Both the position numbers and the translations under genes were made by a program. From positions 418-43,021 of the forward strand of contig NZ_JAELVH010000032.1 in the NCBI RefSeq assembly GCF_019399235.1: 42,604 nucleotides of DNA, written 5' to 3'. Shown here in pieces: positions 1 to 8,170 of this stretch; within the stretch, counting starts at the first letter, position 1, and each line of letters starts with the position of its first letter. The stretch is from Streptomyces poriferorum. Its GTDB lineage: Bacteria > Actinomycetota > Actinomycetes > Streptomycetales > Streptomycetaceae. The notes under the pieces were generated by a model, which saw only the letters and a program-made list of their open reading frames with translations, made no database searches and was not told where the DNA came from.

Positions 1-103
1 CCGCGTCAGGTGGGCGCCCTGCTCGATGCCAAGGCCGTGCACGGCGGGCGCTGCGCCCGCCGTGCACGGCCTTGGCATCGAGCAGGGCGCCCACCTGACG
101 CGG
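1..103. repeat. Perfect 50-bp inverted repeat with 3-nt centre at the window edge
   Basis: Positions 1-50 are the exact reverse complement of 54-103, separated only by CTG at 51-53. The right arm (54-103) codes for conserved ABC ATPase residues (GALLDAKAVHGGR), so it is the authentic copy. The left arm replaces the expected continuation of that gene (SAYNNL in the paralogue). A fold-back of this kind exactly at the end of a sequence is typical of a library or assembly chimera. Confidence 0.95.
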
Positions 104-316
104 GGCGTTAGGCAGATCGCGGAATTCGTGGCCGCCGATGGTCGCCCGGCCCTCCGTCGGCCGGTCCAGGCCGAGAATCATCCGCATCGTGGTCGACTTC
201 CCCGACCCGTTGGGGCCGAGGAACCCGGTGACGGCGCCGGGCCGCACCTGGAAGGAAAGGTTGTACACGGCCGTCTTCGCGCCATAGCGCTTGGTCAGGC
301 CGACTGCCTCGATCAT
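1..316 (-). CDS. ABC transporter ATP-binding protein, N-terminal part (cut at window edge)
   Basis: This is the first ~88 reliable residues of a DrrA/CcmA-type ABC ATPase that would energise an ABC-2 exporter. The ATG at 314-316 gives MIEAVGLTKRYGAKTAVYNL, and a Walker A GPNGSGKST follows near residues 34-42. The next stretch, RQVGALLDAKAVHGGR, matches the same region of the complete paralogue at 1260-2303 (YIGALLDAKSMHGGR). After HGGR the frame runs into the fold-back palindrome (positions 53-1), so the last ~17 codons are probably not genuine, and the Q-loop, signature and Walker B lie outside the window. It lies 158 bp downstream of the permease at 475-1254. Its own permease would be beyond the left edge, which would make two tandem exporter pairs. 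Substrate unknown. Confidence 0.85.
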   Translation of the reverse strand, partial: MIEAVGLTKRYGAKTAVYNLSFQVRPGAVTGFLGPNGSGKSTTMRMILGLDRPTEGRATIGGHEFRDLPNAPRQVGALLDAKAVHGGRSARRARPWHRAGRPPDA

Positions 317-474
317 GCTCCAGCCCATCGACTTATCTGTCGTCGGGGCACAGGCCGTCGGCCGTACGCCCCCCGTATGAGTGAGGAGGATATCCAGGCC
401 CTGACGGTTCCGGCCAAGCCGATACCGGGGCGAGTCGCTTCCGGATGCCGTGGACCGGGGCCCACGGCACCCGG

Positions 475-1254
475 TCAGGCGTCGCGCTTCTTGAGTACGA
501 GGAAACCGCCGAACACCGAGGCCGCCACCCACGCCACCATGATCAGCAGCCCGGCCCACGGCCCGTACGGTGCCGGATCGCTGTTCATCGCGTCGGGCAC
601 CACCTGCATGATCTTGGAACCGGCCTGGTCGGGGAAGTACTGGGCGACGCTCTTGGCGCCCGGGACGGCCGACAGGATCTGCGAGACCAGGAAGAAGAAC
701 GGCATCAGGATGCCGAGCGACAGCATGGAGCTGCGCAGCATCGCCGCCACCCCCATGGAGAAGATCGCGATCAGCCCCATGTAGAGACCGGCGCCGAAGA
801 CCGCCCGCAGCACGTTGTCCTCGCCGATGCCGATGCGGTGGTCACCGAGCAGGGCCTGGCCGAGGAAGAACGAGACGAAGCTGGTCACCATCCCGACCAC
901 CAGGGCCAGCACACCGGCGACCAGCATCTTGCTGAAGAGGAAGGTGGCACGCTGCGGCACCGCCGCCAGCGAGGTGCGGATCATGCCGGAGCTGTACTCC
1001 GTACCGACCACCAGGACACCGAAGACGACCATCGCCAGCTGGCCGAGAATCATCCCGGAGAAGCTGATGAACGTGGGGTCGAACGTGGCCCGCTCCGCGT
1101 CGGAGAGGTCGTCGAACTGGGAGTTCATCACCGCACAGAGCGCGGCGCTCATCGCGACGGTGACGGCGAACGCGGAGATCAGCGTCCAGGTCGTCGAGGA
1201 AACCGTACGGATCTTGGTCCATTCGGAGGTCAGGACCGCGGGTACCGATGCCAT
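475..1254 (-). CDS. ABC-2 type transporter permease
   Basis: A 259-residue integral membrane protein of the ABC-2 permease type, the channel partner of the ATPase encoded just upstream (1260-2303). It opens with a cytoplasmic segment, MASVPAVLTSEWTKIRT, the usual 'EWTKLRT' start of actinobacterial ABC-2 permeases. About six hydrophobic segments follow (for example WTLISAFAVTVAMSAALC, GMILGQLAMVVFGVLVVG, GVLALVVGMVTSFVSFFLG), and a C-terminal membrane span ends in LVLKKRDA. I chose the ATG at 1252-1254, which has a GGGGG ribosome-binding stretch about 10 nt upstream. A GTG at 1261-1263 overlaps the stop of the ATPase as GTGA and would add three residues. Either way the two genes are translationally coupled. 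Substrate not deducible. Confidence 0.87.
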   Translation of the reverse strand: MASVPAVLTSEWTKIRTVSSTTWTLISAFAVTVAMSAALCAVMNSQFDDLSDAERATFDPTFISFSGMILGQLAMVVFGVLVVGTEYSSGMIRTSLAAVPQRATFLFSKMLVAGVLALVVGMVTSFVSFFLGQALLGDHRIGIGEDNVLRAVFGAGLYMGLIAIFSMGVAAMLRSSMLSLGILMPFFFLVSQILSAVPGAKSVAQYFPDQAGSKIMQVVPDAMNSDPAPYGPWAGLLIMVAWVAASVFGGFLVLKKRDA

Positions 1255-1259
1255 CGCCG

Positions 1260-2303
1260 TCACGCCCCCTGTCCGGTGCCGGAACCGCCGGAACCGCCGG
1301 AACCGCCGGAACCGCCGGGAGCCCCCGGGGCGGAGCCGGGCGGCCGGTTCCACTGATCGCCCCAGTGCGGCCCCACCGGCGGCGGCGCGGCCCCGCGCTC
1401 CGAGTGTGCGTGGTACTCCACCGAGTCCGCAGTCATCTGCATGAACGCCTCCTCCAGAGAGGCCCGCTGGGAGCTCAGCTCGTGCAGCACGATCGTGTGC
1501 CGGGCGGCGAGCTCGCCCAGGGCCTCGGTGGTGGCGCCGTCGATCTCCAGCGTGCCGTTGCCCGACTCGACCGCGACGATTCCCTCCGCGTGCAGGACGT
1601 CCCGCAGCCGCTCCTGCTGCGGCGAGCGCAGCCGCACATAACTGCGGGAGTTCTGATGGATGAAGTCGGCCATCGAGGTGTCGGCGAGCAGCCGGCCCTG
1701 ACCGATCACGATCAGATGGTCCGCGGTCAGTGCCATTTCACTCATCAGATGGGAGGAGACGAAGATCGTCCGCCCTTCCGCGGCGAGCGCCTTCATCAGA
1801 TTGCGGATCCAGTGAATTCCCTCGGGGTCCAGACCATTGACGGGTTCGTCGAACATCAGAATCTCGGGATCACCGAGCAGCGCCGACGCGATTCCGAGTC
1901 GCTGCCCCATACCGAGGGAGAATCCCTTGGATTTCTTCTTCGCCACCGCGGTCAGGCCGACGGTGTCGAGAACCTCCGCCACCCGGCTCTCCGGGATCCG
2001 GTTGCTCTGGGCGAGACAGAGCAGGTTGTTGTACGCGCTGCGGCCGCCGTGCATCGACTTGGCGTCCAGGAGCGCACCGATGTACTTCAGGGGCTCCGAC
2101 AGATCGCGGTAGTGCTTGCCGTCGATGCGCACCGATCCGCTGGTGGGGTTGTCGAGATCGAGCATCATCCGCATCGTGGTGGACTTGCCCGCCCCGTTGG
2201 GTCCCAGAAAACCCGTCACCATCCCCGGACTGATCCGGCACGACAACTGGTCGACGGCAACCTTGTTGCCGAAGCGCTTGGTGAGGCCATCAAGCTCGAT
2301 CAT
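1260..2303 (-). CDS. ABC transporter ATP-binding protein
   Basis: A 347-residue cytoplasmic ATPase of the DrrA-like exporter family. Visible motifs are Walker A GPNGAGKST (about residues 34-42), a Q-loop region near IGALLDAKSMHGG, a degenerate signature LGMGQRLGIA (LGMGQ in place of LSGGQ), Walker B ILMFDEP followed by VNGLDPEG, and the switch histidine in TIFVSSHLMSE. The ATG at 2301-2303 is the only start that gives the conserved MIELDGLTKRFG beginning. Downstream of the ATPase core is a ~100-residue C-terminal domain, which ends in a flexible tail with (GGS)4. The next gene is its membrane partner, overlapping or abutting this stop. It starts 81 bp after filP, with a hairpin between. Substrate unknown. 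Confidence 0.9.
   Translation of the reverse strand: MIELDGLTKRFGNKVAVDQLSCRISPGMVTGFLGPNGAGKSTTMRMMLDLDNPTSGSVRIDGKHYRDLSEPLKYIGALLDAKSMHGGRSAYNNLLCLAQSNRIPESRVAEVLDTVGLTAVAKKKSKGFSLGMGQRLGIASALLGDPEILMFDEPVNGLDPEGIHWIRNLMKALAAEGRTIFVSSHLMSEMALTADHLIVIGQGRLLADTSMADFIHQNSRSYVRLRSPQQERLRDVLHAEGIVAVESGNGTLEIDGATTEALGELAARHTIVLHELSSQRASLEEAFMQMTADSVEYHAHSERGAAPPPVGPHWGDQWNRPPGSAPGAPGGSGGSGGSGGSGTGQGA
1281..1316 (-). repeat. Four tandem 9-bp repeats encoding Gly-Gly-Ser
   Basis: GGAACCGCC occurs four times head to tail on the plus strand. On the coding strand this is GGCGGTTCC, which gives (GGS)4 in the last 21 residues of the ABC ATPase. The exact DNA repetition suggests slippage-driven length variation of a flexible tail. 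Confidence 0.9.
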
Positions 2304-2323
2304 GCGTTCACGCTAGAACGGCC

Positions 2324-2362
2324 GCGCGCCCGGCGCCACCACAAAGGCGGAACCGGGCGCGC
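2324..2362 (-). terminator. Hairpin downstream of filP
   Basis: Perfect 10-bp arms GCGCGCCCGG (2324-2333) and CCGGGCGCGC (2353-2362) enclose a 19-nt loop, 22 nt beyond the filP stop codon and upstream of the ABC ATPase start. No clear U-tract is present, so this is a probable rather than certain terminator. Confidence 0.5.
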
Positions 2363-2384
2363 AAAGGCTGGGCCGGGCAGGTGA

Positions 2385-3323
2385 TCAGCGGGTCTGCTGC
2401 GCCGGGACGCCGCGGGTCGCGGGCTCCTCGTCGGCGGGCGAGCCGGCGGCTGCCACCGCGGCACCCGTCAACGTCGCCAGCATCTCGCGGACGTTGGTCA
2501 GCTGCGCGTTGATCGAGTCGCGGCGGTTGGTGAGCGCCGCCAGCTCGCGCTCCGACTCGCTGCGGATCCGGTCGGCCTTCGCGTTGGCGTCGGCCACGAT
2601 GTCCTCGGCCTGACGCTGAGCGGTCTCCACCGTCTGACGGGCGCGGCGCTCGGCGTCCGTGCGGAGCTTCTCGGCCTCCAGGCGGAGCTGCTCCGCGCGG
2701 TGCTCGATCTCGGCCAGACGCTTCTCGGCCTTGGCCTGACGGGACGCGAGGTCGCGCTCCGACTGGTCGCGGCGCTTGGCCAGGTTCGTCTCGAAGTCCG
2801 CGGCGGCCTGGGCGGCCTTGGCACGGGTCTCCTCGAAGAGGGCGTCGGCCTCCTCGCGCTTCTGGGCCGCGTCCTTCTGCGCGTCCGAGCGCAGCGTGTT
2901 GGCCTCACCCTGGGCCTTCTCGACGATGCGGACGCCGTCGTCCTCGGCCTTGGCCTTGCGCTCGGAGGCGAAGGTCTCGGCGTCGTTGCGCACCTGCTGG
3001 GCGGCGGACTCGGCGAGCTCACGGTGCTGCTCGGCGGCGCGACGGGCCTCCTCACGCAGGTCCTTGGCCTCCTCCTCGGCAAGGCGGAGAATCTTCTCCA
3101 CACGCGCGCCGAGACCCGCGTACGACGGCTCGGCGTCGCTCACCTGGGCCTGGGCGTTCTGCGTTTCGAGGTGGAGCTCCTCGATGCGCTTTTCCAGAGA
3201 TGTGATGCGGGAGAGAGCACTATCACGGTCGGCGACGATCTTGGTAATGCGGTCATCCACCTGACCGCGGTCGTAACCACGCCGCACGAGCTCGAAGCCG
3301 AAGGGGGAGGAAGGGTCACTCAT
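2385..3323 (-). CDS. filP: FilP, intermediate-filament-like coiled-coil protein
   Basis: A 312-residue rod protein. After a short N-terminal segment, SPFGFELVRRGYDRGQVDDRI, which resembles the lead-in motif of DivIVA-type proteins, almost the whole chain is coiled coil rich in Ala, Glu, Arg and Gln, with repeated EAE/RRAEQ/RSDAQKDAA segments and no membrane span. FilP of S. coelicolor has about this length, self-assembles into filaments, and supports hyphal stiffness and tip growth together with DivIVA and Scy. The start is the ATG at 3321-3323: AGGAAC lies just upstream, and the MSDPSSPFGFELV start is conserved. Longer in-frame extensions to 3491 have no plausible start context. It lies 185 bp downstream of scy in the same orientation, so it may have its own promoter. 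Identification rests on sequence pattern plus scy linkage. Confidence 0.9.
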   Translation of the reverse strand: MSDPSSPFGFELVRRGYDRGQVDDRITKIVADRDSALSRITSLEKRIEELHLETQNAQAQVSDAEPSYAGLGARVEKILRLAEEEAKDLREEARRAAEQHRELAESAAQQVRNDAETFASERKAKAEDDGVRIVEKAQGEANTLRSDAQKDAAQKREEADALFEETRAKAAQAAADFETNLAKRRDQSERDLASRQAKAEKRLAEIEHRAEQLRLEAEKLRTDAERRARQTVETAQRQAEDIVADANAKADRIRSESERELAALTNRRDSINAQLTNVREMLATLTGAAVAAAGSPADEEPATRGVPAQQTR

Positions 3324-3432
3324 GGGGTTCCTGTCGAAGTGAGACCGGTGAGGTGATAGAGGGAATCCTAGGGGCCAGAACGGCGTGTCATCGAGCAGAT
3401 GCCTGTTTGATCTGGAGAATGACACCCCTTTT

Positions 3433-3463
3433 GAGTGGCTAACCCCCGTAACCCTTGCCACTC
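3433..3463. repeat. Inverted repeat between scy and filP
   Basis: GAGTGGC at 3433-3439 and GCCACTC at 3457-3463 form perfect 7-bp arms around a 17-nt spacer. It lies 46 nt past the scy stop and about 110 nt before filP. Neither strand carries a U-tract after it, so it could be a weak terminator, a processing hairpin, or a site in the filP promoter region. Confidence 0.45.
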
Positions 3464-3508
3464 GGAGGGCTGAACGTCCATGCCGAACCACGGAAGAGCA
3501 CCGGGTGG

Positions 3509-6500
3509 CTACCCATCCGACTGCTTGCCACCCGCACGAGTGCCCGCCGCCGCCGTGGCCTTGACACCGCCCGGCGGACCGGCACCCGCGCCCTTACCGC
3601 CCGCCCCGGGGGTCTCGAAAGACTCCAACGCCTCCAGGACGTCCTGGACACGGGAGATCTCCGTGTTGATGTCCGCACGCCGGCGCACCAGGACATCGAG
3701 CTCGCGCCGGCCCTCGTCCACCGTCCGCGTGGCCTCGGCCTCGGCGTCGGCCCGCAGCTTCTCCGCCTCGCGCACCAGGCTGGCCTTCTTCTGCTCGGCC
3801 TCCTTGAGCAGCGACTCGGCCCGCTTCACGGCGGCGATCCGGACCTTGCTCGCCTCGGAGTTGGCGTCGGACAGCAGTTCCTTGGCCTTCGCCGCGGCTT
3901 CCTCGCGCTGCTCGGTCGCGGCCTTCATCAGGTTGTCCACGCGCTCGCCGACCGTCTTGACCTGCTCGGCCGTCTCCCGCCGCGCACGGTCGTGCAGCTC
4001 CTGGACCTCGGCCTCCGCCCGGTTCCTGAGCTCCTCGGCCCGCTCCCGGATCTGCGTGGCGTCCCGCCGCGCGCCGACCAGCAGCTCGTCCGCGTCCGTC
4101 CGGGCCCGCTCCACCAGGGAGTTGCCCTCGACCGTCGCCTCGGAGGTGATCCGCACGGCCTCCTTGCGGGCCATCCCGACCATCGTGTCGGCCTGCTCCT
4201 CGGCCTCGGTGGCAGCGCGCAGCGCCTCCTCCTGGGCCTTGTTGATCAGCTGGTCCGCCTGCTCGGCCGCGTCCGCACGCCGCTTAGAGGCCGACTCGCG
4301 CGCCTCGTCCAGCAGCCGGTCCGCCTCCTGGCGGGCCTCGGCACGCATCTGCTCGGCCGCCGCCTCGGCGTCGCCCCGCAGCCGCTCCGACTCCTCGCGG
4401 GTACGGAGCGCGTGCTCCTGCGCGGAACCGACGGTCGCCGCCGCCTCGGCCCGCAGCCGCTCCGCCTCGCCCGCCGCCTCGTCACCGAGCCGGGCCGCCA
4501 GCTGCTGCGCCTCGCTACGGAGCCGCTCCGCCTCGCCCGTGGCCTCGGACACCAGGCTGTCGGCCTGCTGCGTCGACTCCGTACGGAGCCGCTCCGCCTC
4601 GCTCGCGGCCTCGGACACCAGGCTGTCGGCCTGCTCCGCGGCCTGGGACCGCATCCGGTTGGCGTCCTCGCGGGCCTCGGCCCGGCTGCGCGACGCGTCC
4701 TGCTCGGCCGAGGCCAGGGCATCGGACGCCTCGGTACGCATCCGCTGGCTGTACTCCGCGGTGTCGGCCCGCAGCTTCTCCGACTCCGTGATCGCCTCGG
4801 ACACGGTCCGCTCGGCCATCGCCTTCGCGGCGTCGGTCTCCTCCTGCGCCACCCGGCGCACCCGGGCGGCGTCCTCGCCGGCCCGCTCCCGCTCCGCGTA
4901 CGCGTCGGAACGGACCCGGTCCGCCTCCTCCTGCGCCTCGGACTTCGTCCGCTCCGCGACATGCTCGGCGGTGGAGCGCAGCCCGGCGATCTCCGCCTCG
5001 GCCTGCTCCTGGAGCCCGTTGACCGAATCCCGCACCTGCTGGGCGGTCTGCTCGGCCGCGGCGACCATCTCGGTCGCCCGCGCGTCCGCCTCCTCGACCA
5101 GGCGCTGGGCCTCGGTCTGCGCCTCCTCGACCCGCTTGCGGGCAGAGGCCAGGAGCTCCTCGCTCTGCTCGCGGGCCCGCTCGCGCTCCTGGTTGGCCTC
5201 GGTACGTGCCGCGTCGAGGGTCTCCTCGGCCTCGCGACGGCGCCGGTTCGCCTCCTCCTGGGCGGCGGCCAGCGCCTCGGCGGCCTCCGTGCCCACACGT
5301 TCGGCGGCGGCCGCGGCCTCCGACCGCACCCGGTCGGCACTCTCCTGCGCCTCGGTCTTCAGCCGCTCGGCCTCGGCGGCCGCCTCGCTGCGCAGCCGTA
5401 CGGCGAGGGACTCGCCCTCCGCACGGGACCGCGAGGCATCGGCGGCGGCCTCGTCGCGCAGCCGCTGGGCCTCGGCCTCGGACTGCTCCTGCAGCGTGCG
5501 CAGCCGCTCGGCGGCCTCCGCGCGCAGCCGCTCGGACTCCTCGTTCGTCTCGCGCCGGATCCGCTCCGCGTCGGAACGAGCCTCGCTCAGCGTCTGCTCG
5601 GCGGTGGTGACCCGGGTCTCGGCCTCGCTGTGCAGCCGGGCCAGCTCCTCGGCCGCCTCGGTCTGCCGGGCCGCGACCGCGCGCTCGGTCTCCTCGCGCA
5701 GCTCCGCCGCCGCCTGCTCGGCCGCGGCCGTCGTCGACTCGGCCTGCTCCTCGGCCTCGGTACGCAGCTGCTCGGCCTCGGCGCGTGCCCGCTCCAGGGC
5801 CTCCTCGGCCTGCTTGCGCAGCGTTGCCGCGCGCTCGCCCGCCTCGGTGCGGACCCGTTCGCTCTCGGTGCCCGCGGCGCCGCGCAGCTCCTCCGCGTCC
5901 GCCTTCGCCTTGGCCAGCAGCTCCTCGGCTGTCCTCGCGCCCTCCTCGATCTGCTGGAGGGCCTCGCGCCGGGCCTCGCCACGGATCCGCTCGCCCTCGG
6001 CGACCGCTTCGGAGCGCAGCTGCTCGGCCTCGCCGCGCAGCCGGCGCGCCTCCTCCTGGAGCTCGACCGTCTTGGCCCGGTACTCCTTGGTGTCGTCCTT
6101 GGCCGCGCCCTTGAGCTGGTCGGCCTGCTCGGCGGCCTCGCCGCGCAGCCGGTCCGCCTCGGCCTCCGCCTCACGGCGGATCCGGTCGGCCTCCTCGCTC
6201 GCCGCCCTCGTGGTCGACTTCGCGTCGTCGGACGCCTTGGTCAGCACCTCCTCGGCGGCGCGGGCCGCCTTGGCGAGCTGGGCCGCGGCGTCCTCGGCCG
6301 CGGCGGTGCGCGCGGTGTCGGCCGCCTCGGAACGGAGCCGGTCCGCCTCGGCCCGGGCATCGGCGAGCGCCTGCTCGGCCTCCGCCTTGAGGGACTCGGC
6401 GTCCTTGGTGGCCTCGCCGACCAGCCGGGCGATCTCCGACTTGGCGGTACGGGTGCGCTGCTCGTTCTGCGACTCGGCGCCGGCCAGCCGCTTGACCGCG

Positions 6501-7372
6501 GCCTCCTTCGCCTCGGACAGCACCTTCTCGGCCTCGAGGCGGGCCTCGCGCAGCTGCGTCTCGGCCTCCTGCATGCGCTGCTCGGCGGCCCGGTTCAGCT
6601 CGGTGGTCTGCTGCCGCGTCTGCTCGGTCTCCGCCGTCGTCGACGTGCGCAGCTGCTCGGCGTGGGCGGTGGCCTCCTGCGCCTGGCTGGAGGCGGCGCC
6701 CAGCAGCCGCTCGGCGTCCTTACGGGCGCGCAGCAGGATCGCCTCGGCCTCGGAGCGGGCGGACTCGGCCTCGGACCCCAGGCGCTGACGCGTCTCGTCG
6801 GCCAGCCGGGAGGCCTCGGCACGGGCGGCGCCCAGCGCCTGTTCGGCCTCGGAACGCGACTCCTCCAGCAGCCGGCGGGCCTGGGACTCGGTCCGGGCGC
6901 GCAACTGCTCGGCCCACGCCACGTTCTCGTTGACGTGGGACTCGACTGTCTGGCGGCGCTCCGCCAGCTCCTGGTCGAGCTGCTGGCGGCGCTGCACGGC
7001 CTCGTTGTGCAGTTCGGCCTGGAGCCGGGCCTGGTGCTCGGCGTGCTCCTGGAGGATCCGCTGCGTCTGGGCACGGGCGTCGCGCAGCTCGCGCTCGGCG
7101 TCGTTGCGCAGCTGGTCGGCCTGGATCTGGGCGTTACGGAGCAGCTGCTCCGCCTGGTAACCGATGTCCGCGCTGTCGTAGGCGGGACGGGTCGCCAGAC
7201 TGCGTCGGGCCTCGTGCAGCTTGGCGCGCAAGACCTCGACCTGGTAACCGAGGTCCTCGGCGTGCTGGACGGCCTTCTCCCGGTCGGTCTTCAGCCGGTC
7301 CATCTCGGCTTCGAACCTCGAGAGATGGTCGTCTTCAGCCCGGTGGCTCTCCTGGCGTTCGTAGCCCCGCAC
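3509..7372 (-). CDS. scy: Scy, giant coiled-coil scaffold of the polar tip-organising centre
   Basis: A 1287-residue protein that is coiled coil nearly end to end. The N-terminal ~180 residues (RGYERQESHRAEDDHLSRF..., GYQVEVLRAKLHEARR, QQLDQELAERRQTVESHV) look heptad-based. From about residue 190 the chain is a long array of 11-residue (hendecad) units such as EAERLRSEA and EADRIRREA, dominated by Ala/Glu/Arg/Gln, ending in a Gly/Pro/Ala-rich tail. Known family: Scy binds DivIVA and FilP and sets polarity and branching in Streptomyces hyphae. Length and position beside filP fit. The start is a GTG at 7370-7372 with GGAAGGA about 12 nt upstream. No better in-frame start was seen. A recent-looking internal 66-bp duplication lies at 4516-4635. 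Very long open frames on the opposite strand are compositional shadows. Confidence 0.93.
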   Translation of the reverse strand: MRGYERQESHRAEDDHLSRFEAEMDRLKTDREKAVQHAEDLGYQVEVLRAKLHEARRSLATRPAYDSADIGYQAEQLLRNAQIQADQLRNDAERELRDARAQTQRILQEHAEHQARLQAELHNEAVQRRQQLDQELAERRQTVESHVNENVAWAEQLRARTESQARRLLEESRSEAEQALGAARAEASRLADETRQRLGSEAESARSEAEAILLRARKDAERLLGAASSQAQEATAHAEQLRTSTTAETEQTRQQTTELNRAAEQRMQEAETQLREARLEAEKVLSEAKEAAVKRLAGAESQNEQRTRTAKSEIARLVGEATKDAESLKAEAEQALADARAEADRLRSEAADTARTAAAEDAAAQLAKAARAAEEVLTKASDDAKSTTRAASEEADRIRREAEAEADRLRGEAAEQADQLKGAAKDDTKEYRAKTVELQEEARRLRGEAEQLRSEAVAEGERIRGEARREALQQIEEGARTAEELLAKAKADAEELRGAAGTESERVRTEAGERAATLRKQAEEALERARAEAEQLRTEAEEQAESTTAAAEQAAAELREETERAVAARQTEAAEELARLHSEAETRVTTAEQTLSEARSDAERIRRETNEESERLRAEAAERLRTLQEQSEAEAQRLRDEAAADASRSRAEGESLAVRLRSEAAAEAERLKTEAQESADRVRSEAAAAAERVGTEAAEALAAAQEEANRRRREAEETLDAARTEANQERERAREQSEELLASARKRVEEAQTEAQRLVEEADARATEMVAAAEQTAQQVRDSVNGLQEQAEAEIAGLRSTAEHVAERTKSEAQEEADRVRSDAYAERERAGEDAARVRRVAQEETDAAKAMAERTVSEAITESEKLRADTAEYSQRMRTEASDALASAEQDASRSRAEAREDANRMRSQAAEQADSLVSEAASEAERLRTESTQQADSLVSEATGEAERLRSEAQQLAARLGDEAAGEAERLRAEAAATVGSAQEHALRTREESERLRGDAEAAAEQMRAEARQEADRLLDEARESASKRRADAAEQADQLINKAQEEALRAATEAEEQADTMVGMARKEAVRITSEATVEGNSLVERARTDADELLVGARRDATQIRERAEELRNRAEAEVQELHDRARRETAEQVKTVGERVDNLMKAATEQREEAAAKAKELLSDANSEASKVRIAAVKRAESLLKEAEQKKASLVREAEKLRADAEAEATRTVDEGRRELDVLVRRRADINTEISRVQDVLEALESFETPGAGGKGAGAGPPGGVKATAAAGTRAGGKQSDG
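4516..4635 (-). repeat. 66-bp tandem duplication inside scy
   Basis: A 54-bp block beginning at 4516 recurs 66 bp later at 4582 with only two mismatches (CGCCCGTGG versus CGCTCGCGG). The period equals 22 codons, two hendecads, so the coiled-coil register is kept. The encoded copies both contain QADSLVSEA followed by EAERLR. Confidence 0.85.
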
Positions 7373-7607
7373 TGCGCGGTCCCATCCTTCCCCGAGCTCT
7401 CAACTGTTCGAGCGGGGGAGGCCCCAACCCTCGTCGCAAACTCCAAACGAGCACCGTTCGCCGGCGAACGGCCCCCCGGGGAATGGTGACAGATCATCGG
7501 CTGAGGACGCGGCGCGGCCCCGACCCGGCCCCGGCCCGGAACAGCCCACTCTACCGGGCCGGGTATCCCTGAGAAGCGGTTGTCCGGCTCCCGCTGGTCA
7601 GCCGGGG

Positions 7608-8036
7608 TCAGTGCTCCGTCCGGGACGTGACGAGTTCGGTCAGCACACCGTGGCAGTCCTTGGGGTGCAGGAAGGTGATGCGGGACCCCATCGAACCCGT
7701 CCTGGGCTCGTCGTACAGCACCCGGACCCCCTTCTCCCGGATGTCCGCGGCGTCCTCGTCCACGTCCGCCGTACCGAAGGCGATGTGGTGCACGCCCTCG
7801 CCATTCTTGGCCAGCCATTTGCCCACCGCGGAGTCCTCGCGGGTCGGTTCCAGCAGCTGGAGGTACGAGGCGCCGCCGTCGGACGTCTCGTTGATCTTGA
7901 GCATGGCCTCCCTCACGCCCTGCTCCTCGTTGATCTCGGAGTGGAACACCTCGAACCCGTAGGTCGAGCGGTAGAACTCGACGGTCTTGTCGAGGTCGAA
8001 ACAGGCGATCCCGATGTGGTCGATTCGCGTCAGCAT
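7608..8036 (-). CDS. mce: Methylmalonyl-CoA epimerase
   Basis: A 142-residue vicinal-oxygen-chelate (glyoxalase-fold) enzyme that interconverts (2R)- and (2S)-methylmalonyl-CoA, linking propionyl-CoA carboxylation to the B12 mutase. Two betaalphabetabetabeta modules are visible: MLTRIDHIGIACFDLDKTVEFY and EGVHHIAFGTADVDEDAADI. Candidate metal ligands are His7, Gln60 (YLQLLEP), the His83/His84 pair and Glu134 (VLTELV), as in characterised epimerases. Length is normal for the family. The ATG at 8034-8036 starts the conserved LTRIDHIGIA motif. It is divergent from a thiolase (8171), sharing a 134-bp intergenic region. meaB lies just beyond and icmA about 10 kb away, which is consistent with acyl-CoA precursor metabolism. 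Confidence 0.93.
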   Translation of the reverse strand: MLTRIDHIGIACFDLDKTVEFYRSTYGFEVFHSEINEEQGVREAMLKINETSDGGASYLQLLEPTREDSAVGKWLAKNGEGVHHIAFGTADVDEDAADIREKGVRVLYDEPRTGSMGSRITFLHPKDCHGVLTELVTSRTEH

Positions 8037-8121
8037 GGAACCAGTGCAGCGCTCGGCGGATGGTTACGCAACGTGCGCGCGATCACACCCGTTGCCGGAT
8101 GACGGGCGAGGTACCGCTCAG

Positions 8122-8133
8122 TACATTCATGTA
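8122..8133. promoter_or_regulatory. Small inverted repeat in the mce/thiolase divergent region
   Basis: TACAT (8122-8126) and ATGTA (8129-8133) flank TC, midway between the divergent starts of mce (8036) and the thiolase (8171). A shared operator is possible, but the arms are only 5 bp, so chance is not excluded. Confidence 0.25.
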
Positions 8134-8170
8134 AACCCTCGTTCACTCCTATTCCAAGGGGCTGTGCCTC

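Noticed and set aside
26..784. 252-codon plus-strand frame at the left end
   Set aside because: It begins inside the fold-back artefact and is antisense to the ABC ATPase fragment and permease.
3640..3655. CAGGACGTCCTGG palindrome resembling the core of the icmA operator
   Set aside because: It lies within the scy coding sequence, shares only the GGACGTCC centre, and is expected by chance in GC-rich codons.
3455..7489. Very long plus-strand open frames (over 1,300 and 1,100 codons) opposite scy
   Set aside because: They are Leu/Gly- or Ser/Arg-dominated mirror images of the Ala/Glu/Arg-rich scy codons, without domain structure or ribosome-binding sites. High-GC coding DNA commonly lacks stops on the opposite strand.
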